Positions 27,564 through 35,692 of a DNA stretch of 64,000 bases are shown piece by piece. Source of the DNA: Acidobacteriota bacterium (GTDB taxonomy: Bacteria > Acidobacteriota > Polarisedimenticolia > J045); the NCBI GenBank assembly GCA_017994815.1, contig JAGOJY010000010.1, positions 43,465 through 107,464 on the forward strand. Direction: 5' to 3'. A program made the position numbers and the translations under genes. Within the stretch, counting starts at the first letter, position 1. Every line of letters starts with the position of its first letter. The notes under the pieces were generated by a model, which saw only the letters and a program-made list of their open reading frames with translations, had not been told where the DNA came from and ran no database searches.

Positions 27564-27854
27564 ATGTGCCGGAACATCCGCATCTTGCACAACTTCGCAC
27601 CGCCGGCGACGGCGGAGGAGATCCGCGCGGCCGCGCTGCAGTACGTGCGCAAGGTCAGCGGGATGAACAAGCCGTCCCGGGAGAACGCGGCCGCGTTCAC
27701 CGCGGCGGTCGACGAGGTCGCGGGCGCGACGGAGCGGCTCCTGGGCGAGCTGACCGCGCGCGGCGCGACGCGCACCCGCGAGCTGGAGCGCGAACGCGCG
27801 CGCCAGCGGTTCGAGCGGCGCGCGCGCGATTTCAGTACAGGCCGGGGTGAATGA
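27564..27854 (+). CDS. DUF2277 family protein
   Basis: A 96-residue protein with the family's hallmark opening MCRNIRILHNFAPPATAEEI and the following RAAALQYVRKVSGMNKPSRENAAAF (split here only for readability). DUF2277 proteins are small, soluble, widespread and of unknown function. The C-terminal third is Arg/Glu-rich. It follows tamB by 17 bases, and its last 23 bases overlap the convergent site-2 protease gene. No Shine-Dalgarno sequence is evident; a -10-like TATCCT lies seven bases upstream. Confidence 0.88.
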   Translation: MCRNIRILHNFAPPATAEEIRAAALQYVRKVSGMNKPSRENAAAFTAAVDEVAGATERLLGELTARGATRTRELERERARQRFERRARDFSTGRGE

Positions 27855-28533
27855 GGGCCAGAACACCGCCGAACAGCGCCGGCGCGATCAGCCCGAACAC
27901 CTGCCACGCGATGATCAGGCCGATCAACCCGGCCATCGGCAGCGAGCGCAGTGCGCCCATCGCTGTCGCGGCGACGCGCCCGCCGAGCCCCTCCGCGATC
28001 GCCGCGCCGTCGAGCGGCGGAAGCGGCAACAAGTTGAAGGTCCCGAGCAGCGCGTTGAGCATCACGAGGATGCTGAGCAAATCGCCGAGCGGCGCGAGCG
28101 CGGCGCCGGCGCGGGGCTCGACCAGGTGCTCGAACGTGGCCCGCGCCGGCGGGTCGCCCCACCCCGCGCCGACCAGCACCTTGATCGCGACGATCGCCAG
28201 CGCCGCCAGGAGCAGGTTCGCCAACGGCCCGGCCGCGGCCATCAATCCGGCGCGGCGCGGGTGGCGCGAGGCCCACGCCGGATCGTAGGGGGCCGAGGCC
28301 CAGCCGATCATGAAGCCCTGCGTCAGGTAGGACAGCAGCGGCACGATCAGCATCCCGAACGGCTCGCGCCGCATGTGCGGCAGCGGGTTCAGCGTGACTT
28401 GGTCTTCCGCGGTGCGATCGCCGCCCCAGCGCGCGGCGAGCGCGTGCGCCGCCTCGTGGCTGGTCACCGACAGCAGGAACGCGGCGAACCACAGCGCCAG
28501 CTTCGCCGGATCGAAGTTCAGCCCGTCGCCCAT
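27832..28533 (-). CDS. Site-2 protease family (M50) membrane metallopeptidase
   Basis: A 233-residue rhomboid-length intramembrane protease. The zinc motif HEAAH occupies residues 26-30 in the first hydrophobic segment (FAAFLLSVTSHEAAHAL). The third-ligand region is GTFNLLPLPPLDGAAI near residue 180, the NxxPxPPLDG motif of the compact M50 subgroup. Additional membrane segments are AAAGPLANLLLAALAIVAIKVL and GLIGLIIAWQVFGLIAPALFG. It lacks a PDZ domain, so it is unlike RseP. Substrates are unknown. The open frame continues upstream, but the ATG at 28533 immediately precedes the homology. Its 3' end overlaps the DUF2277 gene by 23 bp. Confidence 0.9.
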   Translation of the reverse strand: MGDGLNFDPAKLALWFAAFLLSVTSHEAAHALAARWGGDRTAEDQVTLNPLPHMRREPFGMLIVPLLSYLTQGFMIGWASAPYDPAWASRHPRRAGLMAAAGPLANLLLAALAIVAIKVLVGAGWGDPPARATFEHLVEPRAGAALAPLGDLLSILVMLNALLGTFNLLPLPPLDGAAIAEGLGGRVAATAMGALRSLPMAGLIGLIIAWQVFGLIAPALFGGVLALIHPGLY

Positions 28534-28543
28534 CGCGGGGATT

Positions 28544-28738
28544 ATGCCCGATCTCCGGGTTGCGGATTTCTGCGTCCACGCCGTATTGCATCTGCATGCG
28601 CCGACGCTGGACATCGACGACGCGCTTCTCGAGGCGGCCAAGATCCACCGGGCGAAATGGACGCCGGTTCGCGGGCAGGGCGCCCGCGTCGACATCGACG
28701 ATCGCGACGCGCTGTACGACGTGATGCACCGGGGGTGA
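28544..28738 (+). CDS. Small orphan ORF with a weak VapB-antitoxin-like segment
   Basis: A 64-codon frame in a slightly less G+C-rich gap between the divergent protease and thiolase genes. The internal segment APTLDIDDALLEAAKIHRAK resembles the N-terminal ribbon of VapB-type antitoxins (pattern T-L-D-I-D-D-x-L-L-x-x-A). It is preceded by 20 residues rich in Val, Cys and His, and the end VDIDDRDALYDVMHRG is unrecognised. No toxin gene accompanies it. It may be a fragment of a lost toxin-antitoxin module, or not a gene at all. No convincing ribosome-binding site is visible. Confidence 0.3.
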   Translation: MPDLRVADFCVHAVLHLHAPTLDIDDALLEAAKIHRAKWTPVRGQGARVDIDDRDALYDVMHRG

Positions 28739-28780
28739 CCGCGGTCGACACGACGAGGTCAGCCGCCGACGACCTGGTCC

Positions 28781-29959
28781 TCACGGCCGCTCGATCGCCA
28801 AAGCGACGGCGTTGCCCCCGCCCAGGCACAGCGAGACGATCGCGCGCCGGCCGCCCCGCCGTTCGAGCGCGTGCAGCGCGGTCGCGAGGCAGCGCGCGCC
28901 GGAAGCGCCGATCGGGTGCCCGAGCGCGACCGCGCCGCCGTGCACGTTGTGCCGGTCCGCGGGGAGCCCCAGCACCTTGGCCAGCGCGATCTGCTGCACC
29001 GCGAAGGCCTCGTTGATCTCGTAGAGGTCCACGTCCTGCGGCTTCCAGCCAGTCTTCTCCCAGGTGCGGCGGATCGCCGGCTCGGGCGCCATCAGCACCC
29101 ACTCCGGGGCCAGCCCCGCCACCGCCCCGGCGGCGATCCGGGCCCGCACCGGCAGCCCCTCGCGGCGGGCGAACGACTCGGAGGCGAGCACGATCGCCGC
29201 CCCTCCGTCGTTCACGCCCGGCGCGTTGCCGGCGGTGACGCGGCCGTCCTTGCGGAACGCCGGCTTCAGCGCCGCCAGCTTCTCCAGCGTGGTGTCGGCC
29301 CGCGGCGACTCGTCCTCCGAGACGGTGGTTGCGCCCGACTTCCCCTTGACCTCGACCGGCACGATCTCGTCGCGGAACCAGCCGGCGCGCGCGGCCTCGA
29401 CGGCGCGCCGGTGCGACAGCACGGCCCATTCGTCCATCTGCTCGCGGCTGACGCCGTACTTGTCGGCGACCAGCTCGGCGGTCTCGCCCATGTGCACGTC
29501 GCGGTACACGTCCCACAGGCCGTCGTGGATCATCGAGTCCACGACCTTCTGGTGGCCCATCCGGTAACCCTGCCGCGCGCCGACCAGGAGGTACGGGCAG
29601 TTCGACATCGACTCCATCCCTCCGGCCACGACCAGCTGCGCATCGCCGGCCCGGATCGCCTGGTCCGCGAGCATGACCGCCTTGAGCGACGAGCCGCAGA
29701 CCTTGTTGATCGTGACCGCGCCGACCTCCGGCGGCAGCCCGCCGAACAGCGCCGCCTGCCGCGCCGGGTTCTGCCCCACGCCGGCCTGGACGACGTTGCC
29801 CATGAGGACTTCCTCCACGGCGGCGGGGTCCACGCCCGCGCGGCGCACGGCCTCGCCCACGGCGAGCGCGCCGAGGCGCGGGGCGGGAACGGGCGCGAGC
29901 GCGCCCAGGAAGCGGCCGACGGGCGTGCGGCAGGCGCTGACGATGACCGTGGATTCCAT
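28781..29959 (-). CDS. Acetyl-CoA C-acetyltransferase (thiolase)
   Basis: A 392-residue thiolase that condenses or cleaves acyl-CoA units. The nucleophile is C88 in TINKVCGSSLKAVM, the GGMESMSNCPYLL block follows near residue 113, the catalytic His is in HGGAVALGHPIGASG near 348, and the second Cys in SLCLGGGNA near 378. Length and motifs fit the biosynthetic AtoB/PhaA branch rather than the longer FadA type, though reading cannot settle the direction. Cytoplasmic. It is divergent from the dehydrogenase gene, and no other beta-oxidation or PHB gene is adjacent. Confidence 0.92.
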   Translation of the reverse strand: MESTVIVSACRTPVGRFLGALAPVPAPRLGALAVGEAVRRAGVDPAAVEEVLMGNVVQAGVGQNPARQAALFGGLPPEVGAVTINKVCGSSLKAVMLADQAIRAGDAQLVVAGGMESMSNCPYLLVGARQGYRMGHQKVVDSMIHDGLWDVYRDVHMGETAELVADKYGVSREQMDEWAVLSHRRAVEAARAGWFRDEIVPVEVKGKSGATTVSEDESPRADTTLEKLAALKPAFRKDGRVTAGNAPGVNDGGAAIVLASESFARREGLPVRARIAAGAVAGLAPEWVLMAPEPAIRRTWEKTGWKPQDVDLYEINEAFAVQQIALAKVLGLPADRHNVHGGAVALGHPIGASGARCLATALHALERRGGRRAIVSLCLGGGNAVALAIERP

Positions 29960-30041
29960 CGGGAGACCTCGCGGGAAAACGGGGGACGTGTCGGAAGGCG
30001 CGGGCTTTTGGCAGTATACCGGCTGTCCGGGAGGACTTCCG

Positions 30042-31052
30042 ATGGCCGCGCTCGCGTCGGGCAGGATCGTCGTTCAACTCAACGCTTACTCGGCGTACCG
30101 GATGTGGAGCATCTCCGAGAGCGCGCCGGACCGCATCGCGCGTTCCTTTCCCGAGGTGCGGGTCGTGCAGTCGCGCGACCGCGAGACGTTCGTGCGCCTT
30201 CTGGCCGAGACCAGCGTGCTGTTCACGTGGTCCTTGCCGCGGCCGCACTTCGCGCGCGCTTCGGCGCTGAAGTGGGTGCACACGCCCGAGGGCGGGGTGG
30301 ACCGCTTCCTCTACCCGGAGCTGGCCAAGTCGGAAGTGCTGCTGACGAACAGCCGGGGGCTGACGTCGGAGGCGGTGGCGGATCACGCGCTGGCGTTGCT
30401 GTTGTCGCTCTCGCGGCGGCTGGCCGAGTGCCGCGACGCGCAGCGCGCCCGGACCTGGGCCCGCGACCTGATGTGGAGCGGCGACCGCGTGCCCCACGCG
30501 CTGACGGGCCGGGTCATGGTCGTGCTCGGCGCCGGGTCGATCGGAAGCGCCGTCGCGCGCCGGGCCAAGGCCTGCGGCATGACGGTCCTGGCCCTGCGCC
30601 GCCGCACGGACGAGCCGCCGCCGCCCGGCGCCGACGAGGTCCACCGGCTGGCCGAGATCGACGCGCTGTTGGAGCGGGCGGACGTGCTGGTGCTGGCGCT
30701 GCCGCTGACGCGGGACACGCGCCGGATCCTCGGGGCCGAACGCCTGGCGCGGGTCAAGCCGGGAGCGCTCCTGGTCAACATCGGGCGCGGCGAACTGCTG
30801 GACGAGGCCGGACTGCTGCAGTCGCTGGCAGCCGGGCGGCTCGGCGGGGCCGGGCTGGACGTCTTCGACGACGAGCCCTTGCCCCGCGACAACCCGCTCT
30901 GGAACCATCCGCGGGTGGTGGTCACGCCGCACGTCGCCGGGACCGACCCGGGCCACATGGAACGCGCCACCGAGCTGTTCGAGAGCAACCTCGGCCGGTT
31001 CCTGCGCGGCGAACCGCTGGTCAACCTCGTCGACAAGTCCGCGGGGTACTGA
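30042..31052 (+). CDS. D-2-hydroxyacid dehydrogenase
   Basis: A 336-residue NAD(P)-dependent dehydrogenase of the D-isomer-specific 2-hydroxyacid family. The coenzyme motif is VVLGAGSIGSAVARRAKACGM near residue 163. The catalytic Arg lies in NIGRGELLDEAGL, the Glu in GGAGLDVFDDEPLP, and the His in VVVTPHVAGTDPGH near 305. The N-terminal catalytic domain is divergent (VVQLNAYSAYRMWSISE), so the substrate (glyoxylate, hydroxypyruvate, lactate or other) is open. A strong ribosome-binding site (GGGAGGA, about seven bases before the ATG) fixes the start although the frame is open far upstream. A nitrilase-family gene follows after 21 bases. Confidence 0.88.
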   Translation: MAALASGRIVVQLNAYSAYRMWSISESAPDRIARSFPEVRVVQSRDRETFVRLLAETSVLFTWSLPRPHFARASALKWVHTPEGGVDRFLYPELAKSEVLLTNSRGLTSEAVADHALALLLSLSRRLAECRDAQRARTWARDLMWSGDRVPHALTGRVMVVLGAGSIGSAVARRAKACGMTVLALRRRTDEPPPPGADEVHRLAEIDALLERADVLVLALPLTRDTRRILGAERLARVKPGALLVNIGRGELLDEAGLLQSLAAGRLGGAGLDVFDDEPLPRDNPLWNHPRVVVTPHVAGTDPGHMERATELFESNLGRFLRGEPLVNLVDKSAGY

Positions 31053-31061
31053 TCCCGCCGG

Positions 31062-31067
31062 TAGAAT
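31062..31067 (+). promoter_or_regulatory. -10-like hexamer TAGAAT, possible leaderless start
   Basis: TAGAAT matches five of six positions of the sigma-70 -10 consensus and ends six bases before the ATG of the nitrilase-family gene. There is no Shine-Dalgarno sequence in between. No good -35 is seen. Confidence 0.35.
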
Positions 31068-31073
31068 GGCGCC

Positions 31074-31814
31074 ATGCGAATCTACCTCTCGCGCTGGACC
31101 TGTCTCGACGTCGAATCCAACCTGCGCCGCGTGGCCCTCGAATCGGAGCGCGCCGCGAAGGCGGGGGCCGAGCTGGTGGTCTTCCCGGAGAGCTTCCTGC
31201 ACGGCTACAAGCGGCAGCTGGACCCGGCCCGGGCCCGCGAGACTTTCGCGCGCGTCTCCGCCGCGCACCCCGCGAGCGTGTTCTGCTTCGGTTCGTTCAG
31301 CGAGGACCGCCGCAACCGGATGACGCTCTGGCGCGCCGGCACCGAGATCGCGCGCTACGACAAGGTCCACCTGTTCGCGCCGAACGGCGAGTTCGAGATC
31401 TGGGAGCCCGGGGAGCGCTACGTCGCGGTGCGGCTGCCGAGGTGGACCGTCGGGCTGATCAACTGCAACGACCTGCGCTTCCCGGAGCAGGCGCGCGCGC
31501 TGCGGCTGTCGGCCCGCGCCGACCTGCTGCTCGCGGTGGCGTGGTGGCCGTGGCGGCGCGACCACGTCTGGTCGACCCTGCTCCGCGCGCGCGCGATCGA
31601 GAACTGCGCCTGGACCGTCGGCTGCTGCGTGAGCGGCTCCGAGCACCCCGACGAGTCGTTCGCCGGCGCCGGCAACCACGTGTTCGATCCGCTCGGTGAG
31701 CCGCTGCGCACGGCCGACGACCACGTCTACGAGCTGGACCGTTCGCGCGCCGGCCCGCCGGTCGTGGACCCGCTCGAAACGTACGTCAGCATCGATCGCG
31801 TCGACATCCTGTAA
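31074..31814 (+). CDS. Carbon-nitrogen hydrolase (nitrilase superfamily)
   Basis: A 246-residue amidase-type enzyme. The nitrilase triad is complete: E39 in VVFPESFLHGY, K97 in RYDKVHLF and C131 in GLINCNDLRFPE. NDLRFPE resembles the YDLRFPE of omega-amidase/NIT2 and related amidases. It would hydrolyse a C-N amide bond in the cytoplasm; the substrate is unknown. The GNHVFDPLGEPL segment is the usual strand following the catalytic part. It lies 21 bases downstream of the hydroxyacid dehydrogenase, so the two may share a role in salvage of a keto or hydroxy acid amide, but a -10-like TAGAAT just before its ATG suggests its own transcript as well. Confidence 0.9.
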   Translation: MRIYLSRWTCLDVESNLRRVALESERAAKAGAELVVFPESFLHGYKRQLDPARARETFARVSAAHPASVFCFGSFSEDRRNRMTLWRAGTEIARYDKVHLFAPNGEFEIWEPGERYVAVRLPRWTVGLINCNDLRFPEQARALRLSARADLLLAVAWWPWRRDHVWSTLLRARAIENCAWTVGCCVSGSEHPDESFAGAGNHVFDPLGEPLRTADDHVYELDRSRAGPPVVDPLETYVSIDRVDIL

Positions 31815-31857
31815 CGGCCGGCGCGGCCGGGGCCGATCCTCGAGACGCGCCCGTCGC

Positions 31858-31881
31858 GGGCCGCCTACGGCGGCACCTACG
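31858..31881 (+). repeat. Dispersed palindrome, GGGCCGCC-TAC-GGCGGC copy
   Basis: GGGCCGCC, loop TAC, GGCGGC, then CACCTACGG, positioned between the nitrilase gene and clpB and running to the clpB stop. It matches the palindrome at 39762 in its left arm and core and shares the flank CCTACG with a G+C-rich stretch near 11381 and one near 63871. It could also serve as a bidirectional terminator for the convergent genes, but no T tract follows. Confidence 0.45.
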
Positions 31882-34507
31882 GTTTCTCGACGGGGCGGCT
31901 GGTGACGAAGGCAAGGTGGTCGCCTTCGACGTCCACGGTGACGATGTCGCCCTCGTGGACCTCGCCCCCCATCAGCCGGCGCGAGAGCGGCGTCTCCAGC
32001 TCGCGCTGGATCGTCCGCTTCAGCGGCCGTGCTCCCCACTGCGGGTCGTACCCCGCCGACGCGAGGTGCGCCTCGGCCTCCGGCGTGATCTCCAGGCCGA
32101 TGCGCTGCGCCGTCAGCCGGTCGCGCAGGCGCTCGACCTGCAGCCGGACGATCGCGCGCAGGTCGTCGGGGCCGAGCGGCCGGAACACGACGGTCTCGTC
32201 GATCCGGTTCAGGAACTCGGGGCGGAACGCCTGCCGCAGCATGCCCAGCACGCGCCGGCGCACGTCCGGGTACGCCGACTCCCCCTCGCGACCGTCCGAC
32301 AGCTCCTGCAGGATCTCCTGGCTGCCGATGTTGGACGTCATCACGAGGATCGTGTTGCGGAAGTTGACCGTGCGCCCGTGGCCGTCGGTCAGCCGTCCCT
32401 CGTCGAGCACCTGCAACAGGGCGTTGAACACCTCGGGGTGGGCCTTCTCGACCTCGTCGAACAGCACGACCGAGTACGGGCGCCGGCGCACCGCCTCCGT
32501 GAGCTGGCCGCCCTCCTCGAAGCCGACGTAGCCCGGGGGCGCCCCGATCAGCCGGCTGACGGTGTGGCGCTCCTGGTACTCCGACATGTCGATGCGGATC
32601 ATGTTCCGCTCGTCGTCGAACAGGGCCTCGGCCAGCGCGCGCGCCAGCTCCGTCTTCCCCACCCCGGTCGGGCCGAGGAACAGGAACGAGCCGACCGGCC
32701 GGTTCGGGTCGGACAGCCCGGCGCGGGCCCGCAGCACGGCATCCGACACCGCCTGCACCGCCTCCTCCTGCCCCACCACGCGGCGGTGCAGGAGCGCCGG
32801 CAGCTCCAGCATGCGAGCGCGCTCGCTGGCGAGCAGCTTGGAGACGGGGATCCGCGTCCAGCGCGAGACGACCTGCGCGATGTCCTCCGGCGTGACCTCC
32901 TCCCGCACGAGGTGCGGGCGCCCGTCACCGTCCACCGCGGCGCTGGCCGCGGCCAACTCCCGGTCCAGCCCCGGCAAAAGGCCGTACTTCAGCTCGGCCG
33001 CCCGCGCGAGATCGCCGGCGCGCTCGGCGTTCTCGAGGTCCAGCCGCGCGCGCTCGATCTTCTGCTTGACCTCGGCGATCGAGCGGTGCGCGCGCTGCTC
33101 CTCTTCCCACTGCGCCTGCAGCGCCCGCTGCTCGGCCTGGACGTCGGCCAGCTCCTTCTCCAGCTTCTCCAGCCGCTCGCGCGACGCCTCGTCCCGTTCG
33201 CGCCGCAGCGCCTCGCGCTCGATCTCGAGCTGCGTCGCGCGCCGGTTCAGCTCGTCGAGCGCGGCCGGCATCGACTCGATCTCGGTCTTCAGCCGGGCTG
33301 CCGCCTCGTCCACCAGGTCGATCGCCTTGTCCGGCAGGAAGCGGTCGCTGACGTAGCGGTCGGAGAGCGTCGCGGCCGCGACCAGCGCCGCGTCCTGGAT
33401 TCGCACGCGGTGGTGCAGCTCGTAGCGCTCCTTCAGCCCGCGCAGGATCGAGATCGTGTCCTCGACCGAGGGCGGCTGCACGACGACCGGCTGGAACCGC
33501 CGCTCCAGCGCCGCGTCCTTCTCGATGTGCTTGCGGTACTCGTCCAGCGTGGTCGCGCCGATGCAGTGCAGCTCGCCGCGCGCGAGCATCGGCTTGAGCA
33601 GGTTCGCCGCGTCCATCGAGCCCTCGGCGGCGCCCGCGCCCACCACGGTGTGGATCTCGTCGATGAAAAGGATGACCCGGCCTTCCGCGGCCGCGACTTC
33701 CTTCAGCACCGCCTTGAGGCGCTCCTCGAACTCGCCGCGGTACTTCGCCCCGGCGACGAGCGCGCCCATGTCGAGCTGCACCACGCGCCGCTCGCGCAGG
33801 CTCTGCGGCACGTCGCCGGCGAACACCCGGCGCGCGAGCCCCTCGACGATCGCGGTCTTGCCCACGCCCGGCTCGCCGATCAGCACCGGGTTGTTCTTGG
33901 TACGGCGGCTGAGAACCTCGATCACGCGGCGGATCTCCTCGTCGCGGCCGATGACCGGGTCGAGCTTGCCCTGCCGCGCCAGCTCCGTCAGGTCGCGCCC
34001 ATAGCGCTCGAGCGCCTCGTAGGTGCTCTCCGGGTCGCGCGTCGTGACGCGCTGGTTGCCGCGCACCTCCCGCAGCGCCGCCATCAGCGCGTCGCGCGTC
34101 AGCCCGCCCTCCACCATCAGGGACCAGGCCTCGGCCTGCGTCCGTTCCATCGCCAACAGCAGGTGCTCGACGCTGACGAACTCGTCCTTCAGTCCGCGCG
34201 CCTCGTCCTCGGCCGCGATCAGCACCCGCTGCAGCCGCGGCCCGAGCCCCAGGCCGACCGACCCCGCGCCCGAGCCGGTGACGGCCGGGATGCGCGCGAG
34301 CGCCTGGTCGAGCCGCGCTGCGAGCGCCCGCGGGTCGAGCCCGGCGCGGCGCAGGAGCGGCGCGGTCAGCCCGCCTTCCTGCTGCAACAGCGCCGCCAAC
34401 AGGTGCAGGTCCTCGAGCTGCTGGTGGTTGCGGCGCAGCGCTTCGCGCTCGGCCGCGCCGAGCGCGTCCTGCGCCTTTTCGGTGAACTTCTCGAAGTTGA
34501 TCGGCAT
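31877..34507 (-). CDS. clpB: ClpB disaggregase
   Basis: An 876-residue Hsp100 AAA+ ATPase that extracts polypeptides from aggregates together with DnaK/DnaJ. The N-terminal Clp repeat domain ([19 protein letters not shown]) is followed by NBD1 (Walker A GEPGVGKT, Walker [16 protein letters not shown]), the long coiled-coil middle domain (about 400-530; rich in Glu, Arg and Leu) that marks ClpB and not ClpA/ClpC, and NBD2 ([24 protein letters not shown]). The C-terminal small domain contains [17 protein letters not shown]. Length is normal (about 860). No IGF/IGL loop for ClpP binding is seen. The CbpA/DnaJ-like gene lies 32 bases upstream on the same strand, so the two are probably co-transcribed from the heat-shock-like promoter ahead of it. 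Confidence 0.97.
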   Translation of the reverse strand: MPINFEKFTEKAQDALGAAEREALRRNHQQLEDLHLLAALLQQEGGLTAPLLRRAGLDPRALAARLDQALARIPAVTGSGAGSVGLGLGPRLQRVLIAAEDEARGLKDEFVSVEHLLLAMERTQAEAWSLMVEGGLTRDALMAALREVRGNQRVTTRDPESTYEALERYGRDLTELARQGKLDPVIGRDEEIRRVIEVLSRRTKNNPVLIGEPGVGKTAIVEGLARRVFAGDVPQSLRERRVVQLDMGALVAGAKYRGEFEERLKAVLKEVAAAEGRVILFIDEIHTVVGAGAAEGSMDAANLLKPMLARGELHCIGATTLDEYRKHIEKDAALERRFQPVVVQPPSVEDTISILRGLKERYELHHRVRIQDAALVAAATLSDRYVSDRFLPDKAIDLVDEAAARLKTEIESMPAALDELNRRATQLEIEREALRRERDEASRERLEKLEKELADVQAEQRALQAQWEEEQRAHRSIAEVKQKIERARLDLENAERAGDLARAAELKYGLLPGLDRELAAASAAVDGDGRPHLVREEVTPEDIAQVVSRWTRIPVSKLLASERARMLELPALLHRRVVGQEEAVQAVSDAVLRARAGLSDPNRPVGSFLFLGPTGVGKTELARALAEALFDDERNMIRIDMSEYQERHTVSRLIGAPPGYVGFEEGGQLTEAVRRRPYSVVLFDEVEKAHPEVFNALLQVLDEGRLTDGHGRTVNFRNTILVMTSNIGSQEILQELSDGREGESAYPDVRRRVLGMLRQAFRPEFLNRIDETVVFRPLGPDDLRAIVRLQVERLRDRLTAQRIGLEITPEAEAHLASAGYDPQWGARPLKRTIQRELETPLSRRLMGGEVHEGDIVTVDVEGDHLAFVTSRPVEKP

Positions 34508-34539
34508 CGTCGTCTATCCCGCAGGGCCGCGCGTGGCCC

Positions 34540-35520
34540 TCACGCTTTCTCCAGGTCGGCAAGTTTCCGGTACAGCTCGCGCTGCGCCGGTGTCGGGTCG
34601 TTCGGAACCGTGATTCGCACGCGGGCGCGCAGGTCGCCGCGGCGGTCGGCGCGCAGCGGCAACCCCTTCCCGCGCGCGCGCAACACCGTGCCCGCCTGCG
34701 TGCCGGGCGAGATGCGCAGCGTCAGCGGTCCATCGGGCGTCGGGATCTCGACCGTCCCGCCCGTCACCGCGGTCGGCGCCGGAACGTCGATGTCGGTCAC
34801 GAGGTCGTCGCCCTCGATCCGCAGCGCGGCGTCGGGACGCAGGCGGACCACGAGGTAGATGTCCCCCGGCCCGGAAGAGCCGGGCGAGCCCTGGCCCGGC
34901 AGCCGCAGGCGCTGGCCCGGCCGGACACCCGCGGGGATGTTGACCGTCACCGTCTTGCGCTCGACGCCGCCGGTGGTGGCCGGCACGCCGAGGGTGATCC
35001 GCCGCTGGCCCGGGTGCAGCAGGTCGGCAAGGCCGAGTTCGATCTCGGCCTCCACGTCCTGCCCGCGGCCGCCGCGCGCCCGGCCCCGGCCGCGGCCCCG
35101 ACCCGGCTCGGCCGCCCCGGCCGCCTCGCGCCCGAACGCCCCGCCGCTGAAGCCGAGGTTGCCGAACAGGGTCTCGAAGAAGTCCGAGAAGCCGCTCGCT
35201 GGCCGCCCGCCGCGGGCCCCGAACAGCTCGCCCAGGTCCTCGAAGCGGACCTCGTAACCCTGGAACCCCGGCGGCGGCTCGAACGGCGCACCTTCCTGCC
35301 AGTTGGCGCCGAGCTGGTCGTAGCGGCGGCGCTTCTCGGGGTCCCCGAGGACCTCGTACGCCTCGTTGATCTCGCGGAACTTGTCCTCCGCGCCGGCGCT
35401 CTTGTTCACGTCGGGGTGGTTCTCGCGGGCCAGCTTGCGGTAGGCCTTCTTGATCGCGTCCGCGCCCGCGCCGCGCTCGACACCGAGAATGGCGTAGTAG
35501 TCCTTGTAGCGGATGCTCAC
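34540..35520 (-). CDS. DnaJ/CbpA-type co-chaperone
   Basis: A 326-residue J-domain protein. The J domain fills residues 1-72 (DYYAILGVERGAG, HPD at about 35-37 in ENHPDVNKSAG, YEVLGDPEKRRRYDQLG). A Gly/Phe-rich linker with an Arg-Gly tract follows, then two C-terminal substrate-binding beta domains (ITLGVPATTGGVERKTVTVNIPAGV; VPAPTAVTGGTVEIPTPDG). There is no CxxCxGxG zinc-finger region, so this is the CbpA/type II class. It recruits Hsp70 to clients and stimulates its ATPase. The start is a GTG (MSIRYKDYY), with GAGG upstream. It is the first gene of a chaperone pair with clpB. Confidence 0.93.
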   Translation of the reverse strand: MSIRYKDYYAILGVERGAGADAIKKAYRKLARENHPDVNKSAGAEDKFREINEAYEVLGDPEKRRRYDQLGANWQEGAPFEPPPGFQGYEVRFEDLGELFGARGGRPASGFSDFFETLFGNLGFSGGAFGREAAGAAEPGRGRGRGRARGGRGQDVEAEIELGLADLLHPGQRRITLGVPATTGGVERKTVTVNIPAGVRPGQRLRLPGQGSPGSSGPGDIYLVVRLRPDAALRIEGDDLVTDIDVPAPTAVTGGTVEIPTPDGPLTLRISPGTQAGTVLRARGKGLPLRADRRGDLRARVRITVPNDPTPAQRELYRKLADLEKA

Positions 35521-35543
35521 CTGTTCAGCCTCGCGCGAGTCCG

Positions 35544-35574
35544 TTCATGGGATCGCCCCGGGCCGAGGTCAAGT
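35544..35574 (-). promoter_or_regulatory. Sigma-32-like promoter of the cbpA-like/clpB pair
   Basis: On the minus strand CTTGAC (around 35568-35573) is followed 16 bases later by CCCATGAA (35544-35551). This resembles the heat-shock sigma-factor elements CTTGAAA and CCCCATnT. Transcription would begin about 15-20 bases before the GTG start, leaving room for its GAGG. The match is visual; spacing is at the upper end of the usual range. Confidence 0.4.
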
Positions 35575-35692
35575 TGCCCGGATTCAAGAATTTCGGTCGT
35601 CCGTCCGATACGGGGAGCGGGACCGGACTGCCCCACGTTGGGCCCGCGCGCCCGCCGGGGCAAGCGGCCCTGGAACCCGCGAGAGAGGCGCC

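Noticed and set aside
23476..27600. A 1,374-codon open frame antisense to tamB
   Set aside because: Shadow of the tamB reading frame; low-complexity Arg/Gln/Gly composition and no domain signature.
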